This document shows positions 34,801 through 43,152 of a stretch of DNA of 64,000 nt, piece by piece; the stretch's first letter is position 1; every line of letters starts with the position of its first letter. This stretch comes from Bacillota bacterium (GTDB lineage: Bacteria; Bacillota; Clostridia; Acetivibrionales; DTU013): positions 1 through 64,000 of the forward strand of contig JAEYOP010000008.1 in NCBI GenBank assembly GCA_023411575.1, read 5' to 3'. Under the pieces are notes generated by a model that was not told the origin of the DNA, ran no database searches, and saw only the letters and a program-made list of their open reading frames with translations. The translations under genes and the position numbers were made by a program.

Positions 34801-36195
34801 ATAAATGATAATTTCTTTGATATGGGCGGGGATTCGCTGATGATCATACAATTGCAAGCGATACTGCTCAATTATGGTATTTGCATAAATACACAGGACG
34901 TCTATCAATATCAGACCATTAAAGAGTTGTCCGACATGATCCGATTAAAAGACAATGCGGATAAAAAAATTGAAACTTTGGTTAACGTTCGGGATACCAA
35001 CATCCTAGATGATCAGGAAATCAGGTATGTACGTTTTGAGAATATTCTGCTCACAGGCTCGACGGGATTTCTGGGAATACATATACTGGAATCGGTAATA
35101 AGGAACTCTTCAAGTAATGTTTATTGCCTGATAAGAGGGGAATCATCAATTTCTGTTCAAAACAGACTAAGGAACCGCATGCAGTTTTATGGTATGGACC
35201 ACCTCGAGAAAGAGATCGACAATCGGATACACATTATAAATGGTGATATTTCTGAATCAAATCTTGGGTTGCATAGTGAGATGTACTCCAAAATGCTTAG
35301 TAAGATTGACCTTGTGCTGAACTGTGCTGCTTTAGTTAAACACTATGGCTTTTATAATGAATTTTATAAAACAAATGTTGCAGGAACCAAAAATATTATT
35401 AACTTCTGTATGAAAGGCAATATCGTTCTGCATCAAATATCAACAATCAATATTTCGGGTAACTATCTGGTTGACAATGGATGTAAAATTGAGGGATTTT
35501 CTGAAAACGATTCTTATGTCGGACAGTCTTATAAGGATAATGTATATGTTCGAAGTAAATTTGAGGCAGAGCAGATCATATTTAAAAAGGTTGAAAAGGG
35601 ACTACGGGCGGCAATTCACAGAGTTGGTATATTGACCGGCAGGTCATCCGACGGTATGTTCCAAAAAAATATTGAGGACAGCGGTTTTTACCGTAGAATA
35701 AAATCAATCATTGCTTATGGGATGGTTCCAAGTTCTGTTTCCAAGCAAAGAATTGAATTTACACCGGTAGATTATTGTGGAAATGCAATACGGAAGTTGT
35801 TATCAGTGGAAATTCAGAAGTGCAGGATATATCATATATACAACCATAACCTGTTTACAATAGGCAAATTTGTAGAGGCAATCAATAAAAGAGGCTTTCG
35901 AGTGGTATTCACGCATGATGATAATTTCATGAAAAGCATTTCGAGCATTATCGAAATAGAAGGGAACCAGGTCTTAGAGGGAATTTCGAACGATATGAAA
36001 AGTAATAAATTGCAATATGAGTCCCAGTTTTATATTGACTCCACACAAACATTATCTGCTTTGAAAAATTTGGATTTTTTCTGGCCTAATATTGATCAGA
36101 CATATATCGATAAATTAATCCACTATATGATACGTAGTGGCTTCCTAGATAATATTAAGGAGACGATCTATGACCAGGAAGAGCAAATGGTTTAG
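31864..36195 (+). CDS. Single-module NRPS: condensation-adenylation-carrier-reductase
   Basis: The protein is 1443 residues from a TTG start 5 bases after GAGGTGA. Residues are counted from GTG 31855. The C domain has the active MHHLVCDGW (His139-Gly145). The A domain has A3 YTSGSTGKPKG near 606, YGPTET, YRTGDLARF and A10 NGKIDR. The carrier domain has MGGDSL with phosphopantetheine Ser994. The terminal thioester reductase has the Rossmann loop TGSTGFLG near 1068 and catalytic YVRSK (Tyr1231, Lys1235). With no upstream module, the C domain probably acylates one amino acid with an acyl-CoA or acyl-ACP, and the reductase releases an aldehyde or alcohol with NADPH. The A-domain pocket read by hand is D-I-L-Q-L-G-V-V-W-K, near glycine-type codes. 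It overlaps the kinase gene by 26 bases; no phosphopantetheinyl transferase is nearby. Confidence 0.93.
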   Translation: MEDNVIYYPLTHPQKGIWYTEKLYPGTSIGNIAATLKLKYKVDYDILAQTINLIIKDNDAFRLRFIERNGEPLQYISEYEYRKIDFFDFSNTGIEALYNWDSKHVQTPFPLVDSDLIYFAILKINENEFGVYSKMHHLVCDGWTMVQLGNLIQNYYYRIQNGQEIVKKESYISFMKGEEQYLKSERFQKDKIYWESKFDSVFELTSLKNSIYRKDIKAKRKTFVIPNKFSLKIRNYCKENNASIFSLFVAALCMYINRVTSKEDIIIGVPVLNRTNSQEKNTSGMFVSTIPLRAYVRDEMTFGEFSSDITNQWYSALRHQRYPFDLIAKKVREYNKSMDKLYDISLSYQNAKLVKDGDVNKEEGRWHFNGYQTESLYIHVNDREDDGNIILDLDYHSDLFNAKEVEFIYDHIIRLLWHALDNPKRQIGFIEMISEREKQKILFDFNNTSAEYNSGKTIQELFEEQVVKTPDKTALIFEDQSITYSELNRKANDLALYLRRIGAKQNTIIGIVIRRSLEMFISILAVLKSGGAYLPIDPEYPENRIYDMLSDSNAAIILTGKLRLKVPPNIKTIINVFDFEFSGRNHSNPSITNKSKDAAYLIYTSGSTGKPKGVVIEHKSVVNFIDGMAKIIDFSSDKTILSLTTVCFDIFVLESLLPLARGMKIVIANEQQQKIPKLLCEIIEKNNVNVLQITPSRLQLLLVSLPPNHYFTSLTDILVGGETFPEAILGRILSLSGANLYNVYGPTETTVWSTVKKITDKGTINIGRPIQNTKVYILDKNLNIVPIGIPGEMYIGGDGVARGYHNRSELNKLKFIDNPFVKNEKIYRTGDLARFYPQGEIQHMGRIDNQIKINGFRIELGEIEQRILAYKNVKEAAVTNKFRKNGKAYLCAYVVSDKELDFSDLKSHLLMELPYYMIPTSFVRLDSIPTTPNGKIDRNSLPEANDETGLKTKSKVSRNDVDKKLINAWSKVFKDENVDINDNFFDMGGDSLMIIQLQAILLNYGICINTQDVYQYQTIKELSDMIRLKDNADKKIETLVNVRDTNILDDQEIRYVRFENILLTGSTGFLGIHILESVIRNSSSNVYCLIRGESSISVQNRLRNRMQFYGMDHLEKEIDNRIHIINGDISESNLGLHSEMYSKMLSKIDLVLNCAALVKHYGFYNEFYKTNVAGTKNIINFCMKGNIVLHQISTINISGNYLVDNGCKIEGFSENDSYVGQSYKDNVYVRSKFEAEQIIFKKVEKGLRAAIHRVGILTGRSSDGMFQKNIEDSGFYRRIKSIIAYGMVPSSVSKQRIEFTPVDYCGNAIRKLLSVEIQKCRIYHIYNHNLFTIGKFVEAINKRGFRVVFTHDDNFMKSISSIIEIEGNQVLEGISNDMKSNKLQYESQFYIDSTQTLSALKNLDFFWPNIDQTYIDKLIHYMIRSGFLDNIKETIYDQEEQMV

Positions 36196-38224
36196 TGCCG
36201 TTGCTAACTTTTTCGAAAAGCATATTAGTTTACGAATTATTTTTGTATACAATGCTGTATTGGCAGTCGCATTACTCATTGCTTATTTGTTGATCCCTGT
36301 TTTGTTCAATTACCCTCCTGGTGCAATCAATACAAAATTTGATATTGAAGTTTCCTACATATCTTATCTGGCACAATTCAGTATAATAACATTATTAATA
36401 GTAAGTGTCGGTTTTGTGTTGTTGAAGTGGCTGCTATCCGGAATAAACGATTGGGAAAAGTATGTTAACGATGAATCGGATGAAGGCATTCAGGAACTGA
36501 AAAAAATTAGGATAAAATGCTTAAATGCCCCCTATATTATTTATATCAGCCAGATCAGTATCGGGTTGGCAGCAATTATAATTATTCTGTTGTTTACGGG
36601 TAGCCACCCGGCAACAATGATATACAAAGTATTGATACTGGTATTTTCTTTCGCTACTTTGATTGCGTTGGTTTCTTTCATTATCTCAAGAAGGATATTT
36701 ACCAAAATACTTCTTAATACGGCGAAAAACATGAAACTGGATGGATTTAGGCTCGGCCTTTCGGGTCAGATATTTCTTGAAATGTTGCCAATCATAATTA
36801 CATCCATTTTATTTACATCCCTTGTGGGATACTCAAGGATTATAAATGAAAAATCAGGAGTTATTTTTAATCAATATAGCGTATTACTAAATCAATACTT
36901 TCATAAGGACAAAATTTATGATGATAAAGTACTGAAAGAAGAGTTTGAGAAATTTCAGTTATTTGATAAAGTAAACGACAGCAGATTTATCATTACTCCA
37001 GAACTGAAGGTAATTAACCTGGATAACGGCAAACTAAATGCTTTCTTTGTTAAGTATGCTTCGGAATTGGCAGGCAATTATGATGGTAGAGTGTACGAAG
37101 GATATGCCTTGGATGTACAAGGTGCCTCGGTAAAAGTGAAGGGAGTCAATGGAGAGTACATTGTTGGGGTAAAATTCAATATTTCGTCTGCCCAGACAAT
37201 TTCATACTTTGTATGGAGTTTCTTTGTTATACTGCTGATTATTGCATTTGTTCTACGCAACATAACAAATGAATTGTCTGGAGATATCTCCAGGGTTGCT
37301 CAAAGTCTGATGGAAATAGCTAATGGAAACGGTAACGAAACAAATGTTAATTTGCCGGTTATTTCTAATAATGAAATCGGCGATCTTGTTTTGGCATTTA
37401 ACAAGATACAGCAAAGAGAAATTGACAATGTAAAATCTCTCAAGGAAAACCAGGCGATCCTCCTGGAGCAGGAGCGACTGGCGTCGCTGGGGCAGTTGAT
37501 CGGTGGGATCGCGCACAACCTGAAGACGCCGATCATGTCCATATCAGGCGGCATCGAGGCGCTCAAAGACCTTGCTTACGAGTACCGGGATTCCATTGAT
37601 GATAAGAGCGTTACAGAGCAGGACCATAAGGAGATTGCCAAGGAGATGCTGTCCTGGCTGGACAAAATGAGGCCTTACTGTTCGTATATGTCGGATGTGA
37701 TTTCGGCAGTTAAAGGGCAGGCGGTCCAGATGAATGCTTCAACTACGGTTAAATTTACGGTGGATGAGCTTTTGAAGAGGGTTGATCTGCTGTTGAAGCA
37801 TGAGTTAAAAAAATACCATTGCGTTCTTAAAATGAACGCTCAAATCGACTTGAGCACCGAAATAAAAGGAGAGGTTAACAATTTGGTGCAAGTGTTCGAT
37901 AATATTATTATCAATGCCATGCAATCCTATGACGGCCAGATGGGCACCATTGATCTGAATGTCGTCAGAAGCGGCGACAATGTGGAGTTCACATTCCGGG
38001 ATTATGGCAAGGGCATTCCGAAGCAAGTGGCGGAAAAGCTGTTTAAGGAAATGATCACCACGAAGGGGAAAAACGGTACCGGCCTGGGTCTCTATATGTC
38101 CTACTCAACCATTAAAGGGCGCTTTGGCGGCAATATGTCCTTTACATCAAGGGAAGGCGGTGGAACAACCTTTTTCATATCGATACCATGTATAAGATAC
38201 GGCAATCAGGAGGCACAACTATGA
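36170..38224 (+). CDS. Polytopic membrane sensor histidine kinase
   Basis: The protein is 684 residues. About five N-terminal membrane helices lead to an extracytoplasmic region of some 120 residues (about 223-343), then a last helix (YFVWSFFVILLIIAFVLRNI) and a HAMP segment. The dimerisation domain carries phospho-acceptor His449 in GGIAHNLKTPIMSISGG, followed by the ATPase with N box QVFDNIIINAMQSYDG, G1 DYGKGIP and G2 GKNGTGLGLYMS. It overlaps the NRPS by 26 bases and the response regulator by ATGA, so the three are one operon. The gene is a composition mosaic: A+T-rich up to about 37440, then like the chromosome from just before the His box. The ligand is unknown; the NRPS product is a candidate. 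Confidence 0.9.
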   Translation: MTRKSKWFSAVANFFEKHISLRIIFVYNAVLAVALLIAYLLIPVLFNYPPGAINTKFDIEVSYISYLAQFSIITLLIVSVGFVLLKWLLSGINDWEKYVNDESDEGIQELKKIRIKCLNAPYIIYISQISIGLAAIIIILLFTGSHPATMIYKVLILVFSFATLIALVSFIISRRIFTKILLNTAKNMKLDGFRLGLSGQIFLEMLPIIITSILFTSLVGYSRIINEKSGVIFNQYSVLLNQYFHKDKIYDDKVLKEEFEKFQLFDKVNDSRFIITPELKVINLDNGKLNAFFVKYASELAGNYDGRVYEGYALDVQGASVKVKGVNGEYIVGVKFNISSAQTISYFVWSFFVILLIIAFVLRNITNELSGDISRVAQSLMEIANGNGNETNVNLPVISNNEIGDLVLAFNKIQQREIDNVKSLKENQAILLEQERLASLGQLIGGIAHNLKTPIMSISGGIEALKDLAYEYRDSIDDKSVTEQDHKEIAKEMLSWLDKMRPYCSYMSDVISAVKGQAVQMNASTTVKFTVDELLKRVDLLLKHELKKYHCVLKMNAQIDLSTEIKGEVNNLVQVFDNIIINAMQSYDGQMGTIDLNVVRSGDNVEFTFRDYGKGIPKQVAEKLFKEMITTKGKNGTGLGLYMSYSTIKGRFGGNMSFTSREGGGTTFFISIPCIRYGNQEAQL

Positions 38225-39729
38225 GAAAGAAAGCTTTGAACTCATCATCGAAGTACAAGATACTGGTGGTAGACGATGAAATAGGCATTATCGATTCACT
38301 TTCCGTCGTTTTAAAACGCAGCGGCTATCATTTCACGGGAATCATCGATCCGCTGGAAGCGGTTGAAAGGGTGAGGTCGGAGCATTTTGACCTCATGATC
38401 CTCGATTTTCTGATGTATCCGATCCACGGCGACAAGGTAGTAGAGACGATCCGGGAATTCAATAGCGAGCTGTACATATTGCTTTTAACGGGCCACAAGG
38501 ACCTCGCTCCGCCGCTGGAGACGATCCGTGCGCTTGACATACAGGGGTACTGTGAAAAAAGCGACCGTTTCGATCAGTTGTTGCTGCTGGTGGAATCCGG
38601 CATCAAATCGATTTCCCAGATGAGGACGATCAAAAAGTTCCGGGATGGGTTGAACGAGATTCTTCAGGCCGTGCCGAAGATTTATTCACTGCAGCCGATC
38701 GACATAATACTGGAGGACATCCTTACCGAAATCATGCCTTTGGTGGACAGCGAAAACGCCTTTATCCTGGTGGATGACACCACCGATATTATTGCAGGCA
38801 ACAAAAGCATCTTCAAAGGGATCGGCAAATACAAGGCCGAGATCAATACCTTCATGGAGATGCTCAGCCCAAGCTTGATGGAGCATATCGGCTTTGCCAG
38901 GATAACGAGGCAGGTGGTGAAACCGGAGCAGGGAGTAATCCTGCCGCTGATCAATGAGTTCCAGCAGGCGATCGGGGTTATCTTTGTTGAAACCAGCAGC
39001 TTCGAGGACGGCCTGAAGCTCCTGGAGATTTATTCAAATCAGGCGGCGTCCTCCATTAACAACGCGTTTCTGCATTCGCTGGTCAATATGAAGAATGACG
39101 AACTGAATAAAACTTACGACCAGCTGAAGCTCCGGTATATGGATACGATAGAGGCTCTCCGGCAGGCTGTTGACGCAAAGGATATCTATACCAGGGGTCA
39201 TTCGGACCGGGTGGCGTATTATTCCGTCCGGATCGGGGAAGAAATCGGGCTGGTTCCGCAGGAACTGGAAACGCTCCGGATCAGCGGCATTTTCCATGAT
39301 GTAGGGAAGATCGGCACGGCCGACGATATTCTGCTGAAAACCGACAGGCTGAATGACCGGGAGCTCCAGGAAATTCAGAAGCATCCTATAAAGGGGGCCA
39401 GGATCTTGTCCGCCGTATCCATGTTCAAGGATGTGGTGCCGGTGGTCAAATGCCACCATGAGCGGCTGGATGGAACCGGATATCCCGAAGGGCTGAAAAA
39501 AGACGCCATACCGCTGATGGCCAGGATTATTTCCGTTGCGGACGCGTTTGACGCGATGATGTCGGACCGGCTTTACCGGTCCAAGCTGAACCTGGAAGAG
39601 GCGAAGCAGCAGTTGATCAGCGGGGCGGGGACCCAGTTCGACGGCGAAATCGTGGACGTTTTCATCAAGCTGATCGACGGGACGGGGTATGGAGAAATGC
39701 TGAAGGAAACGGCGGCCACGTACGAATGA
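38221..39729 (+). CDS. Response regulator with REC, DUF3369 and HD-GYP domains
   Basis: The protein is 502 residues. The receiver domain starts YKILVVDDEIGIIDSL, with phospho-acceptor Asp in LMILDFLMYP and a T/K pair at LLTGHKD. The middle 150 residues fit DUF3369 (ILEDILTEIMPLVDSENAFI). The HD-GYP domain has RGHSDRVAYYSVRIG, FHDVGKIGT (HD) and CHHERLDGTGYPEGL (GYP), with metal ligands intact, so phosphorylation probably controls c-di-GMP hydrolysis. The ATG at 38221 has AGGAGG upstream and overlaps the kinase stop. Unlike the NRPS it has chromosome-like codon use. Confidence 0.92.
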   Translation: MRKKALNSSSKYKILVVDDEIGIIDSLSVVLKRSGYHFTGIIDPLEAVERVRSEHFDLMILDFLMYPIHGDKVVETIREFNSELYILLLTGHKDLAPPLETIRALDIQGYCEKSDRFDQLLLLVESGIKSISQMRTIKKFRDGLNEILQAVPKIYSLQPIDIILEDILTEIMPLVDSENAFILVDDTTDIIAGNKSIFKGIGKYKAEINTFMEMLSPSLMEHIGFARITRQVVKPEQGVILPLINEFQQAIGVIFVETSSFEDGLKLLEIYSNQAASSINNAFLHSLVNMKNDELNKTYDQLKLRYMDTIEALRQAVDAKDIYTRGHSDRVAYYSVRIGEEIGLVPQELETLRISGIFHDVGKIGTADDILLKTDRLNDRELQEIQKHPIKGARILSAVSMFKDVVPVVKCHHERLDGTGYPEGLKKDAIPLMARIISVADAFDAMMSDRLYRSKLNLEEAKQQLISGAGTQFDGEIVDVFIKLIDGTGYGEMLKETAATYE

Positions 39730-39827
39730 TTTTATGTAAAGGAAACGGCGGATTCTTTTGAAAGAGTGGGTTGTAAACCGGCTCCGTGTGCATTTTCAGC
39801 ACTCGGGGCCATGTTTTTGCGCAGAGG

Positions 39828-39856
39828 TTGACAATATTTATTGTATACTTTAAACT
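39828..39856 (+). promoter_or_regulatory. Candidate sigma-A promoter of typA
   Basis: A perfect TTGACA (39828-39833) and TAAACT (39851-39856) are spaced 17 bases apart. The leader to typA is about 120 bases. Confidence 0.65.
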
Positions 39857-39981
39857 TGTTGTATTCGGGCAGCTTTGCCAGTTCATACTAAAGAGTATGA
39901 CAGAGTATGACGGATGAAACATTATTCTGTAATTTACCGTCCAATAGTTGGCGGATTCAGGGAGACTGGAAGGGGAACATA

Positions 39982-41802
39982 GTGGGTAACAAGAGGGAAG
40001 AGATCAGAAACATAGCAATTATTGCGCACGTCGATCACGGAAAGACGACACTGGTAGACGGAATGCTGCGTCAGAGCGGCATATTCAGAGAGAACGAACA
40101 GGTCCAGGAAAGGGTCATGGACTCGAACGACCTTGAAAGGGAACGCGGGATCACGATCCTTGCGAAGAATACCGCCGTCAATTATAAAGGAATAAAGATC
40201 AATATCGTGGACACCCCGGGCCATGCCGATTTCGGCGGCGAAGTGGAGCGGGTCCTGAAGATGGTGGATGGCGTTTTGCTGCTGGTGGATGCCTTTGAAG
40301 GGCCGATGCCGCAGACGCGGTTTGTTTTGAGAAAGGCGCTGCAGTTGAATTTAAAGCCCATCGTCGTGGTGAACAAGATCGACCGGCCGGAGGCAAGGCC
40401 CATAGAGGTCGTTGACGAAGTACTGGAGCTTTTTATTGAGCTTGGGGCGGATGACGACCAGTTGGAATTCCCGGTGGTATATGCGTCCTCCAGGGAAGGA
40501 TATGCCATTTTGGAGCTGGAGGATGAAAGAGCCGGTCTGGAGCCGCTGCTCAGCACGATCGTAAAGAATGTGCCGGCGCCGGTGGGCGAGTTGGATAAAC
40601 CCTTGCAGTTGCTGGTTTCCAACATTGATTATGACGAATATGTGGGCAGGATCGCCATCGGCAGGATCGACCGGGGCAGGATCAAATCCGGCCAGCAGAG
40701 TATCGTATGCAGGAAGGACGGAACGACGCAGCAGGGCAAGGTGAGCAGGCTGTATACGTTCGAGGGACTGAAACGGGCGGAGACGTCGGAAGCGGCCCTC
40801 GGTGACATAGTAGCCGTTTCCGGCCTCGGGGAAATCAACATCGGCGAGACGATCTGCGATGTGGATGCTCCGGAGCCATTGCCTTTCGTCAATATCGACG
40901 AACCGACGATCAATATGACGTTCAGTGTCAACAACAGCCCGTTTGCGGGCAGGGAAGGCACTTACGTGACTTCGAGGCACCTGCGCGACCGGCTGTTCAA
41001 GGAGCTTGAAACAAACGTCAGCATGCGCATAGAAGAAACGGAGACGCCGGACGCCTTTAAAGTTTCGGGCAGGGGAGAATTGCATCTATCCATCCTGATT
41101 GAAACGATGAGAAGGCAGGGTTACGAATTCCAGGTTTCAAAGCCCAAGGTTATTTTGAAGGAAATCGACGGCGTGGAATATGAGCCGGTCGAATTGCTGA
41201 TGATCGACGTCCCGGAAGAGTTCATGGGCGTTGTTATGGAAAAGCTGGGCGTCCGCAAAGCGGAAATGGTCAATATGCATTCCGCCACGGAAGGGTATAT
41301 GAGGCTGGAGTTCAAGATCCCGGCCCGCGGCCTGATCGGCTATCGTTCCGAATTTTTGACGGATACCAAGGGAAATGGTATAATGAACCATATATTCCAT
41401 GGACATGAACCTTACAAGGGGGAAATATCCAGCCGTGCAAGAGGCGCGCTGGTGGCCTGGGAGGATGGCGAAGCGGTCACGTACGGCCTGTATAACGCCC
41501 AGGAAAGAGGAATCCTTTTCATCCCTGCCGGAACAAAGGTTTACGAGGGAATGGTGGTTGGGGAAAATGCCAGGAATGAAGATATCGTTGTAAATGTTTG
41601 CAAGAAAAAGCATGTGACGAACATGAGGGCATCCGGCTCGGATGAGGCCCTCCGGCTCACACCGCCGAGGATATTGAGCCTGGAACAGGCACTGGAGTTT
41701 ATATCCGATGACGAGTTGGTCGAGATCACGCCCAAGAACATCCGTATCCGCAAACGCATTCTGGATTCGGAACAAAGGGCAAAGGTAAGAAGCAAACTCT
41801 AA
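39982..41802 (+). CDS. typA: Translational GTPase TypA/BipA
   Basis: The protein is 606 residues, the family norm, from a GTG 7 bases after AAGGGG; upstream in-frame codons lack a site. The G domain shows AHVDHGKTTLVDGML (G1), RGITI (G2), DTPGHADFGGE (G3) and NKID (G4). Domain II, an EF-G-like domain III and the BipA-specific C-terminus (RVRKR-type end KNIRIRKRILD) follow. TypA binds ribosomes at the EF-G site and is needed in stress or cold for ribosome assembly. It lies 33 bases before mltG. Confidence 0.95.
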   Translation: MGNKREEIRNIAIIAHVDHGKTTLVDGMLRQSGIFRENEQVQERVMDSNDLERERGITILAKNTAVNYKGIKINIVDTPGHADFGGEVERVLKMVDGVLLLVDAFEGPMPQTRFVLRKALQLNLKPIVVVNKIDRPEARPIEVVDEVLELFIELGADDDQLEFPVVYASSREGYAILELEDERAGLEPLLSTIVKNVPAPVGELDKPLQLLVSNIDYDEYVGRIAIGRIDRGRIKSGQQSIVCRKDGTTQQGKVSRLYTFEGLKRAETSEAALGDIVAVSGLGEINIGETICDVDAPEPLPFVNIDEPTINMTFSVNNSPFAGREGTYVTSRHLRDRLFKELETNVSMRIEETETPDAFKVSGRGELHLSILIETMRRQGYEFQVSKPKVILKEIDGVEYEPVELLMIDVPEEFMGVVMEKLGVRKAEMVNMHSATEGYMRLEFKIPARGLIGYRSEFLTDTKGNGIMNHIFHGHEPYKGEISSRARGALVAWEDGEAVTYGLYNAQERGILFIPAGTKVYEGMVVGENARNEDIVVNVCKKKHVTNMRASGSDEALRLTPPRILSLEQALEFISDDELVEITPKNIRIRKRILDSEQRAKVRSKL

Positions 41803-41835
41803 TAGTGAACAGTAGTAAAACGGGAAGGTGACGGA

Positions 41836-42963
41836 ATGGAAAAGCCTGCGGTGCAGAATACAAAAAAGAAAAAACACAAGAAGAAAAAGCGACTTGCGTT
41901 CTGGCTTGCGATATTGTTGCTCCTGGCCGGCGTCACCTTCTTTTGCGCCGTCATTTCTTATAATTATGTCATGAAGAATTATGAGGAGACAAAGGATAAA
42001 GAGGCGCTGGTGATTGATCCGAAGGACGGCGAGGAGTTCGTCATCCAGAGAGGGGCCGGTACCGACGAGATCACCCGGAATCTGAAGGCGCAGGGGTTCA
42101 TTGAAAATGAGAACGTATTCAAGCTGTTTTCGAAGATAAACGGATTTGACGGTACATACCAGTCCGGCACCCATATCCTGAAAAAGGATCTGACCAACGA
42201 CGAGATCATGCGGATTCTTGCCAGTGTTCCGGCCAGCAGGCAGGTCACCATCCCCGAGGGGAAAACCTTCAAGCAGATCGTGGACATCCTGTTTGACAAG
42301 AGCATCATCAAGGATAAGGAGAAGTTTATCAAGGCGGCAAACACCATGGAATTCGACTATGACTTCCTCAAGGGCATTCCTGCGAGGGATAACAAACTGG
42401 AGGGCTACCTGTTTCCCGACACCTATGAGTTCGATATGAATGCCGGGGAAGACGTTATTCTCAAAAAAATGCTGGACAATTTCGACCTGAAGTTCAAGGC
42501 GGACTACAGGGCAAAGATCAAGGACCTCAAAGGGGACATGACGCTGGACAAGGTGGTCATTATGGCGTCGATCATCGAAAAGGAAGCAAAGGATCCGGAC
42601 GACCGTTATCTCATATCAGGGGTGTTGTACAACAGGCTGACCAGCAAGGACAAAACCCTCCGAAAGCTGCAGGTGGACGCAACGGTTCAATACGTCCTGC
42701 TTAAAAAAGCAGGCGCATACAAGGAAAAGCTTACATACGACGATCTGAAGATCGACGATCCTTATAATACCTACCTTTACGAAGGGCTTCCCCCGGGACC
42801 GATCTGCTGTCCGGGCGAGGCGGCCATCCGGGCGGCTTTGAATCCGGATACGGAGAAAGGCTACTATTATTACGTAGCCAGAGGCGATGCGGCGGGCAGT
42901 CATGAATTCTCCAGGACTTATAAGGAGCATCAGGCGGCAAAGAAGAAATACGGCTTGAATTAA
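41836..42963 (+). CDS. mltG: Endolytic murein transglycosylase
   Basis: The protein is 375 residues. A Lys-rich cytoplasmic start and one membrane helix (LAFWLAILLLLAGVTFFCAV) anchor an extracellular LysM-like domain and the YceG catalytic domain. The domain has TIPEGKTFKQIVDIL, EGYLFPDTYEF, the catalytic Glu in VIMASIIEKEA and a final YEGLPPGPICCPG. The last motif usually reads INxPG or ISNPG; here CysCys precedes PG. MltG cleaves nascent glycan strands and sets chain length. The order mltG-trmR-U32 matches Bacillus yrrLMNO. It is followed by 31-bp palindromic repeats. Confidence 0.93.
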   Translation: MEKPAVQNTKKKKHKKKKRLAFWLAILLLLAGVTFFCAVISYNYVMKNYEETKDKEALVIDPKDGEEFVIQRGAGTDEITRNLKAQGFIENENVFKLFSKINGFDGTYQSGTHILKKDLTNDEIMRILASVPASRQVTIPEGKTFKQIVDILFDKSIIKDKEKFIKAANTMEFDYDFLKGIPARDNKLEGYLFPDTYEFDMNAGEDVILKKMLDNFDLKFKADYRAKIKDLKGDMTLDKVVIMASIIEKEAKDPDDRYLISGVLYNRLTSKDKTLRKLQVDATVQYVLLKKAGAYKEKLTYDDLKIDDPYNTYLYEGLPPGPICCPGEAAIRAALNPDTEKGYYYYVARGDAAGSHEFSRTYKEHQAAKKKYGLN

Positions 42964-43069
42964 TGGGCTGGATCAACGAAGCGAAATGATTCAGTGGGCT
43001 GAATCAACGAAGTGAAAGGATTCAGCGGGCTGAATCAACGAAGTGAAATGATTCAGCGGGCTGGATCGG
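42964..43069. repeat. 31-bp tandem repeats, each a hairpin
   Basis: Three units (42964-42994, 42995-43025, 43026-43056) and a partial fourth. Within and between units CTGAATCA and TGATTCAG form an 8-bp inverted repeat. The array starts directly after the mltG stop and fills most of the gap to trmR. Confidence 0.8.
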
Positions 43070-43152
43070 AAGAAAGGGAATCCCCTTAAAGGAAAATGAT
43101 TGCGAGGGGCTGCTCCAGTGGCAGCCTCTTTGATTTACGAGAGGCAAAGAGA

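Larger units (their letters stand above)
31680..37440. other. A+T-rich segment, probably acquired
   Basis: Base and codon use changes after mutS2: AUA, AAU and AAA codons dominate through the NRPS and the first two-thirds of the histidine kinase gene. G+C-rich codon use returns abruptly near 37440-37460. The gap 31531-31863 belongs partly to this segment. It holds a CGGACT/AGTCCG hairpin near 31552 and the promoter at 31776. The limits given are visual estimates. Confidence 0.6.

Noticed and set aside
42964..43069. CRISPR array
   Set aside because: Units are directly adjacent with no unique spacers, and no cas genes are present.
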